Shown: positions 35,317 through 44,200 of the stretch, piece after piece
Layout: each line of letters opens with the position of its first letter
Position numbering within the stretch: position 1 is the stretch's first letter
From: Haloglomus irregulare
Lineage (GTDB): Archaea; Halobacteriota; Halobacteria; Halobacteriales; Haloarculaceae
DNA: 61,843 nucleotides
Assembly (NCBI RefSeq): GCF_007421925.1
Contig: NZ_QMDX01000014.1
Coordinates: 1 to 61,843 of the forward strand
Reading direction: 5' to 3'
Translations under genes and position numbers: made by a program
The notes under the pieces: model-generated
Database searches by the model: none
Told to the model about the DNA's origin: nothing
Seen by the model: only the letters and a program-made list of their open reading frames with translations

Positions 35317-35735
35317 GCCGTGGGCGACCTGTCGGGCAGCCGTGAGGGTGCCGATCAGGGCGACCACGGTACTCCCGCTCCGTACGGATGGGCGTTCGAC
35401 CGCTCCATCCGGATGCTGGACTGCACAGCCGCCGAGTGCGGCATCAGCGTTGAGCGGGTGGACGCACGCGACACGTCCGAACCGTGCGCCTCGTCCGGGA
35501 GCACCGACGACAGTCAGCGCGTCGAGCGGGGCTGTCCGTCTGTGAGGGGTGTGGACTGGTCGCCGACGTTGGCGTGAACGGAGCCGCGAACGTTCGACGG
35601 ACGGTACTCCCGGATCTCGCCTGTGACCGGGGGGTGGATAAGGGTCGGATGGCACAGCCAGGGTGTGCCCCCTCGACGAAGCCACGGGGCACGTCGCCCC
35701 ACAGGAGCAGGCTCACCACGAACCGTCGTATCCCG
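35317..35735 (+). pseudogene. Decayed C-terminal part of a tnpB gene
   Basis: Reading across three frames gives the C-terminal third of an IS1341-type TnpB: VGDLSGSREGADQGDHG, WAFDRSIRMLDCTAAECGI, then GSTDDSQRVERG (first frame, to about 35530), VCEGCGLVADVGVNGAANVRRTV (second frame), and DEATGHVAPQEQAHHEP (third frame, about 35677-35725). There are at least two frameshifts, the first zinc CxxC has lost its second Cys (CASS), and the N-terminal two thirds are absent. It belongs to a different TnpB subfamily from the one at 105-1358. It is a dead transposon remnant. Confidence 0.8.
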
Positions 35736-35800
35736 ACGCTCGGGAACCCGCGCCGTTCACGACGCGGCGGACGTCATCCGGCGTCCTACCGGCGACAATC

Positions 35801-35806
35801 ATATAC
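35801..35806 (+). promoter_or_regulatory. TATA box of the small membrane protein gene
   Basis: ATATAC lies 23-28 nt before the ATG at 35829. Confidence 0.45.
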
Positions 35807-35828
35807 TGCCGGCATCGAAAGCCAGGGT

Positions 35829-36014
35829 ATGAGCCAGGGTTCGACGGCCACGGGGGGACGGTGGTCATGGCAGTGGTCGGCGACGTTCGCCGTGATGTTC
35901 GGGTATTTCGCCGGTGCGATGCTCTGGGTCGGCGGATTCCGAATCCCTGCTGCACTGGTGGGAATCCCCGCGACAGTTCTCGGGATGTACGTCCTCTCAT
36001 CGGGACGACCGTAG
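35829..36014 (+). CDS. Small two-helix membrane protein
   Basis: 61 residues from the ATG at 35829, placed 25 nt after a TATA box. Two hydrophobic segments (FAVMFGYFAGAMLWVGG and IPAALVGIPATVLGMYVL) linked by FRIP. The long open frame to 35484 upstream is the tnpB remnant read in frame, not part of this gene. Function unknown; similar small membrane proteins are common in haloarchaea. Confidence 0.65.
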   Translation: MSQGSTATGGRWSWQWSATFAVMFGYFAGAMLWVGGFRIPAALVGIPATVLGMYVLSSGRP

Positions 36015-36200
36015 CCCCGTTCAGAACGAGACAGCGTGTGCGCGGGGTCTCCGTCGTCCCGTTCCACGATAGACGGACGCTCCGTATCGTTCAGTACAGT
36101 GCCCGTGTTGGGGACGTGAGCGAGCGGACGAGGGGTATGACAACCGTTCCATGACACCCCGTGTCCGGATACGGCCACTCGGGTAGGAAACGAATACGTT

Positions 36201-36728
36201 CTACAGCGGCATCGGGTCGCCGGACCCCTCGTCCCCGCCGGCACCGCGGGCGGAGGCGAGCATCTCGGAGACGGGTTGCTGGTAGTCGTAGCCCGGGACG
36301 ACGCCCTCCATGTAGGTGCCCTCGACGAACTCGGCGAACGCCTTGGCGATGGCAGCGGCGCGGTCGGGGTCGCCCCATTCGAAGCTGTAGGTGACGACGG
36401 CGTCGTCGGCCTCCTCGGTCACGTCGAGGTCGGTGTCGACGGAGTCACGCACCGCGCCGGGGGCGTCCTCCAGCCGGAGCGCGAAGGTGTCGAACCAGCC
36501 CTCCTCGACGGCCGGGCCGACGGCGTCGGCGGTGACCGCCGAGAGCATCGGAGCCCGGACCTCGAGTTCGTATGTGAGGGCCCATTCCGTCTCGGAGTCG
36601 TCGCGGGCGGTGGTGGTGGCGTCGAAGCGGGTCGTGGTCAGGACGAAGGCGGGGCCACCCGCCGCCCGCTCGTAGGCATCGTGGGCGTCGAACGCGCGGG
36701 CCGCCGCGGCCGGGAGCTCGTCGGGCAT
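36201..36728 (-). CDS. DUF5813-like protein
   Basis: 175 residues from the ATG at 36728. The start is favoured because GATAAAG (36751-36757, minus-strand CTTTATC) lies 26 nt upstream, giving a leaderless transcript; a start at 36746 would precede the predicted transcript start. Features: AAARAFDAHDAYE, RFDATTTARD, ALTYELEVRAPML and YMEGVVPGYDYQQPVS. These match a haloarchaeal family I recall as DUF5813. Soluble and acidic; function unknown. Confidence 0.75.
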   Translation of the reverse strand: MPDELPAAAARAFDAHDAYERAAGGPAFVLTTTRFDATTTARDDSETEWALTYELEVRAPMLSAVTADAVGPAVEEGWFDTFALRLEDAPGAVRDSVDTDLDVTEEADDAVVTYSFEWGDPDRAAAIAKAFAEFVEGTYMEGVVPGYDYQQPVSEMLASARGAGGDEGSGDPMPL

Positions 36729-36823
36729 CAACGAACAGTTGGGCACCGAGGATAAAGAGCGCGTCGGGAGGCGCTGGCGGCCCTGACACGGGCTCTACAG
36801 CTACCTCGGTCCGACGCCCTGAC

Positions 36824-37525
36824 TCAGCGGCCCCTCGGCGCCCCCGCGTCCAGCAGGAGCGCGGCCCCGAGCACGACCGCGAGTAGCTCCAGAGCCGCCG
36901 CGTCCCCGTCGTCGATCGGAACCCCCGACCGACGCCGACCCTCGTAGACCAGGAAGTATCGCCGGTCGCCGCCGTCGGTCGGGACGGCGACGATGCGGCC
37001 CTCGTCCAGCGGCGTCCCGGACGTCCCGGTTCCGGTCTCGACGGTCCCTCGGACCGGCTCCCGTGCGTCCGCCACGTCGACGGCCACGTCCTCGAGTACC
37101 TTCCGTGGCGGCACTCGCTCCAGTCCGAGGACGTAGCTGCCGCCCCGCTCCCCGGCGTACGCGCTCGTCCGCTCGTAGACGTGGCTCTCCGCCCCGAAGG
37201 CGACGTACCGCTCGACGCCGAGCTGGGGGTTGCCGCTCCCCGCGCGGAGCGGTGGATAGTCGACCGTCCGGGAGCCGTTCAGCAGGCTCGCCTCGTGGAC
37301 GCAGGGTCGGTCCGGACGGTTGGTTGCGAAGCAGTCGATCCCATCGACCCCGTCGGATGGGAGCCGGGAGCCGTTCGCGAAGCCGAGCGTGCCGCTCTCA
37401 GTGGTCAACAGGGTGGCACGATACTCGTAGGTCGGGGCGGACAGCGCGAGGGCGGGCCCCCAGACCGGAGCCGCCAGGAGTGCGAGGGCCAGAGCTATCC
37501 GGCCGACGTACCGGGGGGAGGGCAT
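36824..37525 (-). CDS. Membrane/secreted haloarchaeal protein of unknown function
   Basis: 233 residues from the ATG at 37525. N-terminal signal or membrane helix (IALALALLAAPVWGPALALSA), an exoplasmic beta-rich domain with YEYRATLLTTESGTLGF, a Cys pair (CFATNRPDRPC), and a C-terminal hydrophobic helix (AALELLAVVLGAALLLDAG). It is divergent from the stomatin-like gene with about 100 bp between starts. The open frame continuing to 38503 is antisense to that gene and is ignored. No function can be given. Confidence 0.65.
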   Translation of the reverse strand: MPSPRYVGRIALALALLAAPVWGPALALSAPTYEYRATLLTTESGTLGFANGSRLPSDGVDGIDCFATNRPDRPCVHEASLLNGSRTVDYPPLRAGSGNPQLGVERYVAFGAESHVYERTSAYAGERGGSYVLGLERVPPRKVLEDVAVDVADAREPVRGTVETGTGTSGTPLDEGRIVAVPTDGGDRRYFLVYEGRRRSGVPIDDGDAAALELLAVVLGAALLLDAGAPRGR

Positions 37526-37598
37526 ACCGGTGCGACGGACCCCCGTCGGTATCAAACCAGTGGACCCGGCCTTCCGGACGAGGGTTCCGTGGCGAATC

Positions 37599-37606
37599 CT
37601 TATGCC
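37599..37606 (+). promoter_or_regulatory. TATA box of the stomatin-like gene
   Basis: CTTATGCC lies about 26 nt before the ATG at 37628, consistent with a leaderless mRNA. Confidence 0.5.
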
Positions 37607-37627
37607 TCGGGTCGCCCAATCGATAGT

Positions 37628-38848
37628 ATGTCCCTCCCCGTCCTCCCGGCACAGACCGGGGGCGTCGTCGGTGGCATCGTCACGTTGGTCATCCTGGCCA
37701 TCGCCATCGTCGCCGTCTACAAGTCCGTCGTCATCGTGCAGGCCTACGAGCGGAAGGTGTGGACACTGTTCGGACAGTACCGGGGGATCAAGGAGCCCGG
37801 CATCTCGTTCATCCCGCCGTTCGTCTCGGCGACCTACGCGTTCGATATGCGAACACAGACCCTCGACGTGCCCCGACAGGAGGCGATCACGCGGGACAAC
37901 TCGCCGGTGACGGCCGACGCCGTCGTCTACATCAAGGTGATGGACGCGAAGAAGGCGTTCCTGGAGGTCGATGACTACAAGCGGGCGGTTTCGAACCTCG
38001 CACAGACCACGCTCCGGGCGGTGCTTGGCGACATGGAGCTGGACGATACGCTGAACAAGCGCGGCGAGATCAACGCCCGCATCCGGAAGGAACTCGACGA
38101 GCCCACCGACGAGTGGGGCGTCCGGGTCGAGTCCGTCGAGGTCCGCGAGGTCAATCCCTCGCAGGACGTCCAGCAGGCGATGGAGCAGCAGACCTCCGCC
38201 GAGCGCCGCCGTCGTGCCATGATCCTCGAGGCGCAGGGTGAGCGACGCTCCGCGGTCGAGAAGGCCGAGGGTGACAAGCAGTCCGACATCATCCGGGCCC
38301 AGGGGGAGAAGCAGAGCCAGATCCTCGAGGCGCAGGGTGACTCCATCTCGACGGTGCTCCGTGCGAAGTCCGCCGAGTCGATGGGCGAGCGCGCGGTCAT
38401 CGAGCGCGGGATGGAGACGCTCGAGTCCATCGGCCAGGGCGAGTCCTCCACGTTCGTCCTGCCCCAGGAGCTCACCTCGCTGGTCGGCCGCTACGGCAAG
38501 CATCTGACCGGCAGCGACGTGCAGGCCGACGGCGAGGAGCTTGATGCACTGGAGTTCGACGCCGAGACCCGCGAGCTGCTCGGGCTGGACGACATCGAGG
38601 AGATCCTCGGCCAGATCGAGCAGGAGACGGAGATGGACGTCGAGCAGATGGAGGCCCAGGCCCAGGCCATCAAGGAGGGGGAGGACCCCACCGACATCCG
38701 TGACCCGGACGAGGTCATCCAGGAGATGGACGCCGAGGAGCCCGACATCGACGTGGGCGCGGGCGACAACACGGGCGCGGCGACCTCGTCCCGGGACGGC
38801 GAGGGCGACACCGACGCCGAGCGCGGGCGGGAGGCGGAGACGGAGTGA
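37628..38848 (+). CDS. SPFH domain (stomatin/prohibitin) membrane protein
   Basis: 406 residues. One N-terminal membrane helix (VVGGIVTLVILAIAIVAVY), then the SPFH domain (RKVWTLFGQYRGIKEPGISF, TLDVPRQEAITRDNSPVTADA, VRVESVEVREVNPSQDVQ in parts) and a long helical coiled coil (about 185-260) rich in EAQGER and AEGDKQ repeats. The C-terminal extension is very acidic with repeated EQ/EE helices. Stomatin-like proteins organise membrane domains and often partner an NfeD protein; no nfeD gene is next to it here. The start is ATG 26 nt after a TATA box. Confidence 0.9.
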   Translation: MSLPVLPAQTGGVVGGIVTLVILAIAIVAVYKSVVIVQAYERKVWTLFGQYRGIKEPGISFIPPFVSATYAFDMRTQTLDVPRQEAITRDNSPVTADAVVYIKVMDAKKAFLEVDDYKRAVSNLAQTTLRAVLGDMELDDTLNKRGEINARIRKELDEPTDEWGVRVESVEVREVNPSQDVQQAMEQQTSAERRRRAMILEAQGERRSAVEKAEGDKQSDIIRAQGEKQSQILEAQGDSISTVLRAKSAESMGERAVIERGMETLESIGQGESSTFVLPQELTSLVGRYGKHLTGSDVQADGEELDALEFDAETRELLGLDDIEEILGQIEQETEMDVEQMEAQAQAIKEGEDPTDIRDPDEVIQEMDAEEPDIDVGAGDNTGAATSSRDGEGDTDAERGREAETE

Positions 38849-38900
38849 ACGCGCGGTTCGACGGCCACGTATAGGGGGCCGTAGACTGACGCCGACGGTC

Positions 38901-38907
38901 TTTTATC
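38901..38907 (+). promoter_or_regulatory. TATA box of the tandem wHTH gene
   Basis: TTTTATC lies about 25 nt before the ATG at 38929. Confidence 0.5.
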
Positions 38908-38928
38908 CCAGGTCGCGTACTCTCGAGT

Positions 38929-39549
38929 ATGGGAGAGGAGTCGGTCGACGAGGAGAAGCGGGCCACCCTCCGCCGGTTCGCCGCGGTCGGCGCCGGCGGG
39001 CCGTTGGCCCGTCTCGCCGGCTCCGACGCGGACACCCCGGACGACACGTCGAGCGACGTCCCCGCGGCCATCCGTGGCTACCTCGCGACGACGCCGGGCG
39101 CGCACTTCTCGAAGCTCCGCGACGACCTCCGGCTGGGGACCGGGGAGGCGCAGTACCACCTCCGCGAGCTGGCCGAGCGTGACGCCGTCGAGTCCTGGAA
39201 GGACGGGGACTACCGGCGCTACGTCCCGGCCGGCCGGTTCTCGGACTTCGAGCGCCGGGCGCTCGGCTACCTCCGCCGGGACACCGCCCGCGGGCTGGTG
39301 GTGGGGTTGCTCAAGAACCCGGACGCGACCGGGACGGAGCTGGCCGCCCGGCTGGACGTCTCCGCGCCGACAGTAAGCAAGCACGCCGCCGCGCTGGCCG
39401 ACGCCGGCCTGCTGGACCGGTCGGACGGTTACGCGCTGACCCGGCCGGAGACGACGCTCCTGTTGCTGGTCCGGTTCGCCGACTCGTTCGGGGCCGACGC
39501 GGTCGCGCTCGCGGCCGAGGCCGACGACCTCGTGGCGTACCGCGACTGA
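38929..39549 (+). CDS. Tandem winged-helix transcription regulator
   Basis: 206 residues. First wHTH at about 45-100 (IRGYLATTPGAHFSKLRDDL, QYHLRELAERDAVESWKDG, YRRY wing); second at about 115-175 (LLKNPDATGTELAARLDVS, APTVSKHAAALADAGLLDR). The arrangement matches a haloarchaeal family of double-wHTH regulators. A ligand domain is missing, so it may sense by oligomerisation or through a partner. It stands alone between the stomatin-like gene and a convergent small gene. Confidence 0.8.
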   Translation: MGEESVDEEKRATLRRFAAVGAGGPLARLAGSDADTPDDTSSDVPAAIRGYLATTPGAHFSKLRDDLRLGTGEAQYHLRELAERDAVESWKDGDYRRYVPAGRFSDFERRALGYLRRDTARGLVVGLLKNPDATGTELAARLDVSAPTVSKHAAALADAGLLDRSDGYALTRPETTLLLLVRFADSFGADAVALAAEADDLVAYRD

Positions 39550-39555
39550 CCCGAC

Positions 39556-39810
39556 TCAGATAGTGACCTTCCAGGTCGTGCCGGAGGAGTAGCCCCACTT
39601 CTCGATCTCGAATGGTGCGGCCTCGCGGACGGCCCGCATGTTCGCCCCGACCTCCTTGGCGCTCATGTCGAGCGCCTCGCCGATGCCGCGTGATTTGAAG
39701 TAGTCCGTCCCGTCGGCCTCGCGTTCGAGGTGGTCGACGATGCGGCGCTGTTTCTCGTTCAGTCCGGACGCCTCCGCGGTCTCGCCCGTCGACGCTGCCG
39801 TCGCGCTCAT
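39556..39810 (-). CDS. DUF7123-like small wHTH protein
   Basis: 84 residues from the ATG at 39810. The pattern LNEKQRRIVDHLEREA, DYFKSRGIGEALDMSAKEVG, ANMRAV and EKWGYSSGTTWKV is a conserved haloarchaeal family (I recall DUF7123) that looks like a single winged-helix domain. Probably a DNA-binding regulator. It ends seven bases from the stop of the tandem wHTH gene (convergent). An in-frame ATG at 39837 adds nine non-conserved residues. Confidence 0.8.
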   Translation of the reverse strand: MSATAASTGETAEASGLNEKQRRIVDHLEREADGTDYFKSRGIGEALDMSAKEVGANMRAVREAAPFEIEKWGYSSGTTWKVTI

Positions 39811-39974
39811 ACCACCACGGAGTGGCGACACCGGCATAGGGGGTTTGGTACGGTGGGCTAATCAGGCAGTAACGGGCCACTTAGCCGAACGAACCGGGAG
39901 TACTCGAACACGACTGGCCCCCCGAGCGTTCGTCACGGCGCGTCGGTTGGTACGGCCGGGAAACCGGCAGCGGC

Positions 39975-40652
39975 TCAGTAGATGAGCTCGTCGTCGTTCT
40001 CGATCATGTACAGCGCCCGGGCGGCGATGTTGACGGCGTGGTCGCCGACGCGTTCGAGGTCGCGGATGGTGAGCAGCAGCCGGGAGACGTCGTCCATCAG
40101 GGCGTTCACGTCCGTGTCGACGGGGCCGTCAAGCTCCGTCTCGATGAGGTTCCGGACGACCCCGTCGGAGGCGTGTTCACAGGAGGCGTCGACCTCGTCG
40201 TCGAGGCGGGCGACCGCGCGACAGCGGTCGACGTCCTCGTCGGCGTAGGCCCGCATCGCGTCCTCGACCATCCCCAGCACGGCGTCGCCGATACCCTGGA
40301 CGTCGACGTCGGGGTAGCGCTCCTCGCCGGCCTCCAGGGTGTAGTCGCCGATGTTGGTGGCGAGGTCGGCGATGCGCTCGAGGTCGGTGATGATCTTGAA
40401 CGAGGCGGCGATGAAGCGGAGGTCGCTGGCGACCGGCTGCTGCAGCGCGAGCAGGTCAATGCAGTCCTGTTCGAGGTCGAGGTAGAGCTCGTTGATCTCG
40501 CCGTCGCCCTCGATGACGTCCCAGGCGGTGTCCTCGTCGCGCTGCTCCAGCGCCGACAGCGCCGTCCGGAACCGCTCGGTGACGACCTCGCTCATGTAGA
40601 GGACGTCCTCGCGGAGCTGCTCCAACTGCGCCCGGTAGCTCTCCCTGGTCAT
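39975..40652 (-). CDS. phoU: Phosphate uptake regulator PhoU
   Basis: 225 residues from the ATG at 40652 (MTRESYRAQLEQLREDVLYM). PhoU forms two three-helix bundles with metal-binding motifs; here ELYLDLEQDCIDLLALQQPVASDLR and the second-bundle DVSRLLLTIRDLERVGDHAVNIA (in parts) are clear. It controls the phosphate ABC transporter; pst genes are not in the window, so this is an orphan copy. The frame is open to 41183 upstream, but that part is not PhoU. Confidence 0.92.
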   Translation of the reverse strand: MTRESYRAQLEQLREDVLYMSEVVTERFRTALSALEQRDEDTAWDVIEGDGEINELYLDLEQDCIDLLALQQPVASDLRFIAASFKIITDLERIADLATNIGDYTLEAGEERYPDVDVQGIGDAVLGMVEDAMRAYADEDVDRCRAVARLDDEVDASCEHASDGVVRNLIETELDGPVDTDVNALMDDVSRLLLTIRDLERVGDHAVNIAARALYMIENDDELIY

Positions 40653-40705
40653 GGTGACACGCACCCGATGCAGCGGAATAGGTATTGCGACCGGTCGGTC
40701 GCCCG

Positions 40706-40915
40706 TCAGACGCCGATGAGCCCCCGGAGCGGGCCGAGTAGCCCCAGGAACCAGAGCGCGGCCACGACGACGGCGGCGATGATGGTGACGCGGATGGCCA
40801 TTCTGAGGACGAACCGGACCACCACGACCGCCAGCAGGACCAGTATCAGTGCACCGATAATTCCGACGGGGGAGGCGATGACACCGAGCTGGAGCGGTGC
40901 GAGCACGGGGAGCAT
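40706..40915 (-). CDS. Small two-helix membrane protein
   Basis: 69 residues from the ATG at 40915. Helix 1 is VGIIGALILVLLAVVVVRFV, followed by LRMAI, and helix 2 is VTIIAAVVVAALWFLGLLG. Similar proteins occur widely in haloarchaea without assigned function. It lies upstream of phoU on the same strand with a 53-bp gap, so the two may be co-transcribed. Confidence 0.7.
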   Translation of the reverse strand: MLPVLAPLQLGVIASPVGIIGALILVLLAVVVVRFVLRMAIRVTIIAAVVVAALWFLGLLGPLRGLIGV

Positions 40916-41201
40916 GCCAGAGGGCAACGATGGCGCCACGTGTAAGCGTACCGACCGTCCGAGCCACTGGGCCCGACCCCCCGTTACTTCTAGTCGAAAC
41001 ACCGGTATCGTCTGGCGGTTCTCGGGGTCGGAGTTCCACTTTCACTTCGGTCTGGACACGGTTATAACGCCAGGCCGACTCTTGACAGGTCGTGCCGCGT
41101 GACCATTCGCGGGTGGTCATCGTCCGCGGTTCGGGTAGTGTCGATGGAAAAGCGTCAGACGGACGACAGACACACGCCAGCAACGCCCACGCTACCGAGG
41201 G
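40916..41201. other. Gap upstream of nrdJ
   Basis: 286 bp with promoters for both directions: GGTTATAACG at about 41058-41067 is a TATA-like box, and the nrdJ box lies at 41202. No cobalamin riboswitch was recognised by eye. Confidence 0.35.
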
Positions 41202-41207
41202 TTATCC
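41202..41207 (+). promoter_or_regulatory. TATA box of the uORF-nrdJ transcript
   Basis: TTATCC lies about 27 nt before the ATG at 41232, placing the transcript start at the upstream ORF rather than at nrdJ itself. Confidence 0.5.
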
Positions 41208-41231
41208 GGTAGGGAACGACAAGATACCAGT

Positions 41232-41285
41232 ATGACAATGCAGTTCGATCTCACTCTCGCACGAGACGGAGGGCGGAACAGATGA
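41232..41285 (+). CDS. 17-codon upstream ORF overlapping the nrdJ start
   Basis: ATG at 41232, peptide MTMQFDLTLARDGGRNR, stop TGA at 41283-41285. The stop overlaps the nrdJ ATG (41282) as ATGA, and GGAGGG within the ORF (41268-41273) is about 9 nt before that ATG. The predicted transcript is leaderless from 41232, so ribosomes would translate this ORF first and reach nrdJ by coupled re-initiation. Possible role: translation control. Whether it is conserved is untested. Confidence 0.45.
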   Translation: MTMQFDLTLARDGGRNR

Positions 41286-44200
41286 GCGCCGAGACACCCG
41301 AGACGGAGGCCGACGAGGTCGTCCTCCCGGTCAAGCGCACGGAGGGGGAGACGATGGAGGAGCGGCTGACGGGCAACGCCTACCACAACATCCTGCCGGC
41401 CCGCTACCTCAAGAAGGACGCCGACGGGAACTTCGTCGAGGAGCAGGAGGACCTGTTCCGGCGGGTCGCGAACAACATCGCGCTCGCGGAGGCCGTCTTC
41501 GAGGCCGAGCGCCTGGGCATCGAGGTGACGGTGACGCCGGACCTGCTGAAGCCGGACCACCCGCGCCGCGACGAACTGGCCGCGGAGGTGTTCGGGGCGG
41601 GCACGACCGCCGAGGACGACAGAGAGGCGTCGGAGACGCCTCATTCAGACGGCGAAGCCGTCGACGCAGAGACCACCCTCGACGTCCACAACGTCAACAA
41701 GTTCGCGTACGAGACGCTCGTCCCGGAGCTCCCCGACGAGGTCCGCGAGCACGTCGAGACGAAGGCCGACGAGTTCCAGGACCTGATGGAGGGGCTCTCC
41801 TTCATCCCGAACTCGCCGACCCTGATGAACGCGGGCGACGAGCTCCAGCAGCTCTCGGCCTGCTTCGTCGACTCGCCGAGCGACGACCTGACCGACATCC
41901 ACCAGACCGCCAAGGAGGCCGCCGAGGTGTTCCAGTGTCTCACAGCCGACGCTACGGTTCGGGTCACGGGCAAGGGGACCGTCTCCATCGCGGACGTGGA
42001 GCCAGGTGACGAGATCGTCCAGCGCGACGGTGAGAGCTACCGGACCAAGCAGGTTGAGGAAGTCCACGCCTACGATGATGCACCGACCCGGCGGCTTGAA
42101 ACGGAGAGCGGAATCGAGATCACCGGGACCCACAACCACCGGCTGCTTGTGAACGGCGAGTGGACGGAACTCAACGACGTATCCGAAGGCGACACCGTCT
42201 CGGTTCGACTGGGATGGCTGGCCGAGGATAATCGGACGGTATCGCTGGAGACGGTACCGAGCGGTGCCGGGTGGGCCGACGCCCGGACCGTCTCGAACGA
42301 AGCCATCGCGAGTCTCCATGCGGACGGGCTCTCGGATTACGAGATCGCCGAGCGGTTGGACGTCTCCTCGTCGACTGTTCAGCGTCGCCGTGCGGACGAA
42401 CTCGGACTCTCAGCCAACGGACAGGGCGGTCGCGCGAAGGGGCGTAGCTTCGACGAGGATGAGTTCGAGTCACTCTACGACGCGGGCCACACCGACAGCG
42501 AGATCGCCGAGGAACTCGGCATGACCGCCACGACGGTCGGTAGCTTCCGCCGTGCCCGTGACTTGGAGACGAACGGTCGCCCGGTTAAGACCGTAACCCA
42601 GCCCGCGACGCTGAGTGAGGACCTGGCCGAACTGGTCGGCCTCTGGGTTGGTGACGGTTCAGTTCACGAGGACGGCATCCGCTTCCACGTCTCGCGGGAG
42701 TCCGTCCTCGAGACGCTCGACCGCCGCACCCGTGACTTGTTCGACACCAGCCTCGACTGGACGTGGGCAGACGGCTGCTACGAGGCAGTCATCCACAGCC
42801 ACGAGATCAAGCGCTGGTGGCTCGCGAACTTCGGCGATGCGAAGCCTTCGTCCGCGGAGGCCCGGGTTCCGGATCCAGTTCAGCGAGGTGACCGCTCGAT
42901 CGCCGTCGGGTTCCTCCGGGGCCTGTTCACCGCCGACGGGACCCTGACGAAGGGCAAGTATCCGCGGCTCTACAGCGCCTCCGACAAACTGGTCGGCGAT
43001 ACCGTCCAGCTCCTGCTCGGTGCGGGTATCCCCGCGAACCGGTGGGACTGGGCGAACGAAGACCGGGACTACTCCTCGGTCGCTCCTGTCGGCCGTGAGG
43101 GGCTGGCACCGTTCGCCGAGCGTGTCGGCTTCCTTGACGACCGGACGCAGACACTTCAAACCGCGGTCTCGAAGAGCGAGACCCGTCCCACCGGCGTCGG
43201 CTCCGTCGACGGCTCGACGTGGGAGCAGTCGGTCGTCACCATCGAGGACGCTGGCGAGGACACCGTATACGACGTGACGGTCGCCGACGACCCGGAGTAC
43301 GTTGCTAACGGCCTCGTCTCACACAACAGCGGCGGCGGGATGGGCTACGCCTTCTGGCAGCTCCGCCCGTACGGCGACCCGGTCGGCTCGACCGGCGGCA
43401 TCGCCAGCGGCCCCATGACGTTCATGGAGACGTTCGACCAGATGTGCGAGACCATCGCCCAGGGCGGCGCCCGCCGGGGCGCTCAGATGGGCGTGATGCG
43501 CGTCTCGCACCCGGACGTCATCGAGTTCCTGCACGCAAAGAACAAGGACGTCTCGCTGGCGCACACGCTGCGGCTCAACGACCCCGACGACTACACGCAC
43601 ACCGACTTCTCGGACGCGCTGGCCGAGGCCCGCGAGCTCATCGACGACGAGGGCCGGGTCCCCGAGCACCTGCGCAACGCTGTCGAGGGCCACCTCTCGA
43701 ACTTCAACATCTCCGTGGGCATCACGGACGAGTTCATGGAGGCCCTGGAGAACGGCGAGGAGTTCACCTTCACCAACCCCCGGACCGGCGAGCCCCACGT
43801 CGCTACGGCGGAGACGGAGGAGATGTACGGCCGCTACGGGCTCGGCGATCAGGTCGAACCCGGCGAGGAGCTCTCCATCGATTCGCAGCTCATCTGGGAC
43901 CGCATCGTCGATGGGGCCCACCAGAACGGTGAGCCCGGCGTCATCTATCTGGAGCGGGTGAACAAGCAGCACTCGTTCGACGTCGAGGAGCATCCGGACC
44001 ACCGTATCCTCGCGACCAATCCGTGTGTCACCGGAGACACGCTCATCAGCACGGAGAACGGGCTTGTCACGGCCGAGGAACTGTACGAGCAGGGTGTCGC
44101 GCAGGATATCGTCGTGGACGGTCGGCTCGACGACGACCGTGTCAAAGAGGCCAGCAGCGTCTACAAAACGGGAGAAAAAGACGTGTACGAGCTGACGACG

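Noticed and set aside
40916-41281. Possible cobalamin riboswitch before nrdJ
   Set aside because: No B12-box-like sequence was seen by eye, and the predicted transcript starts only 50 nt before nrdJ.
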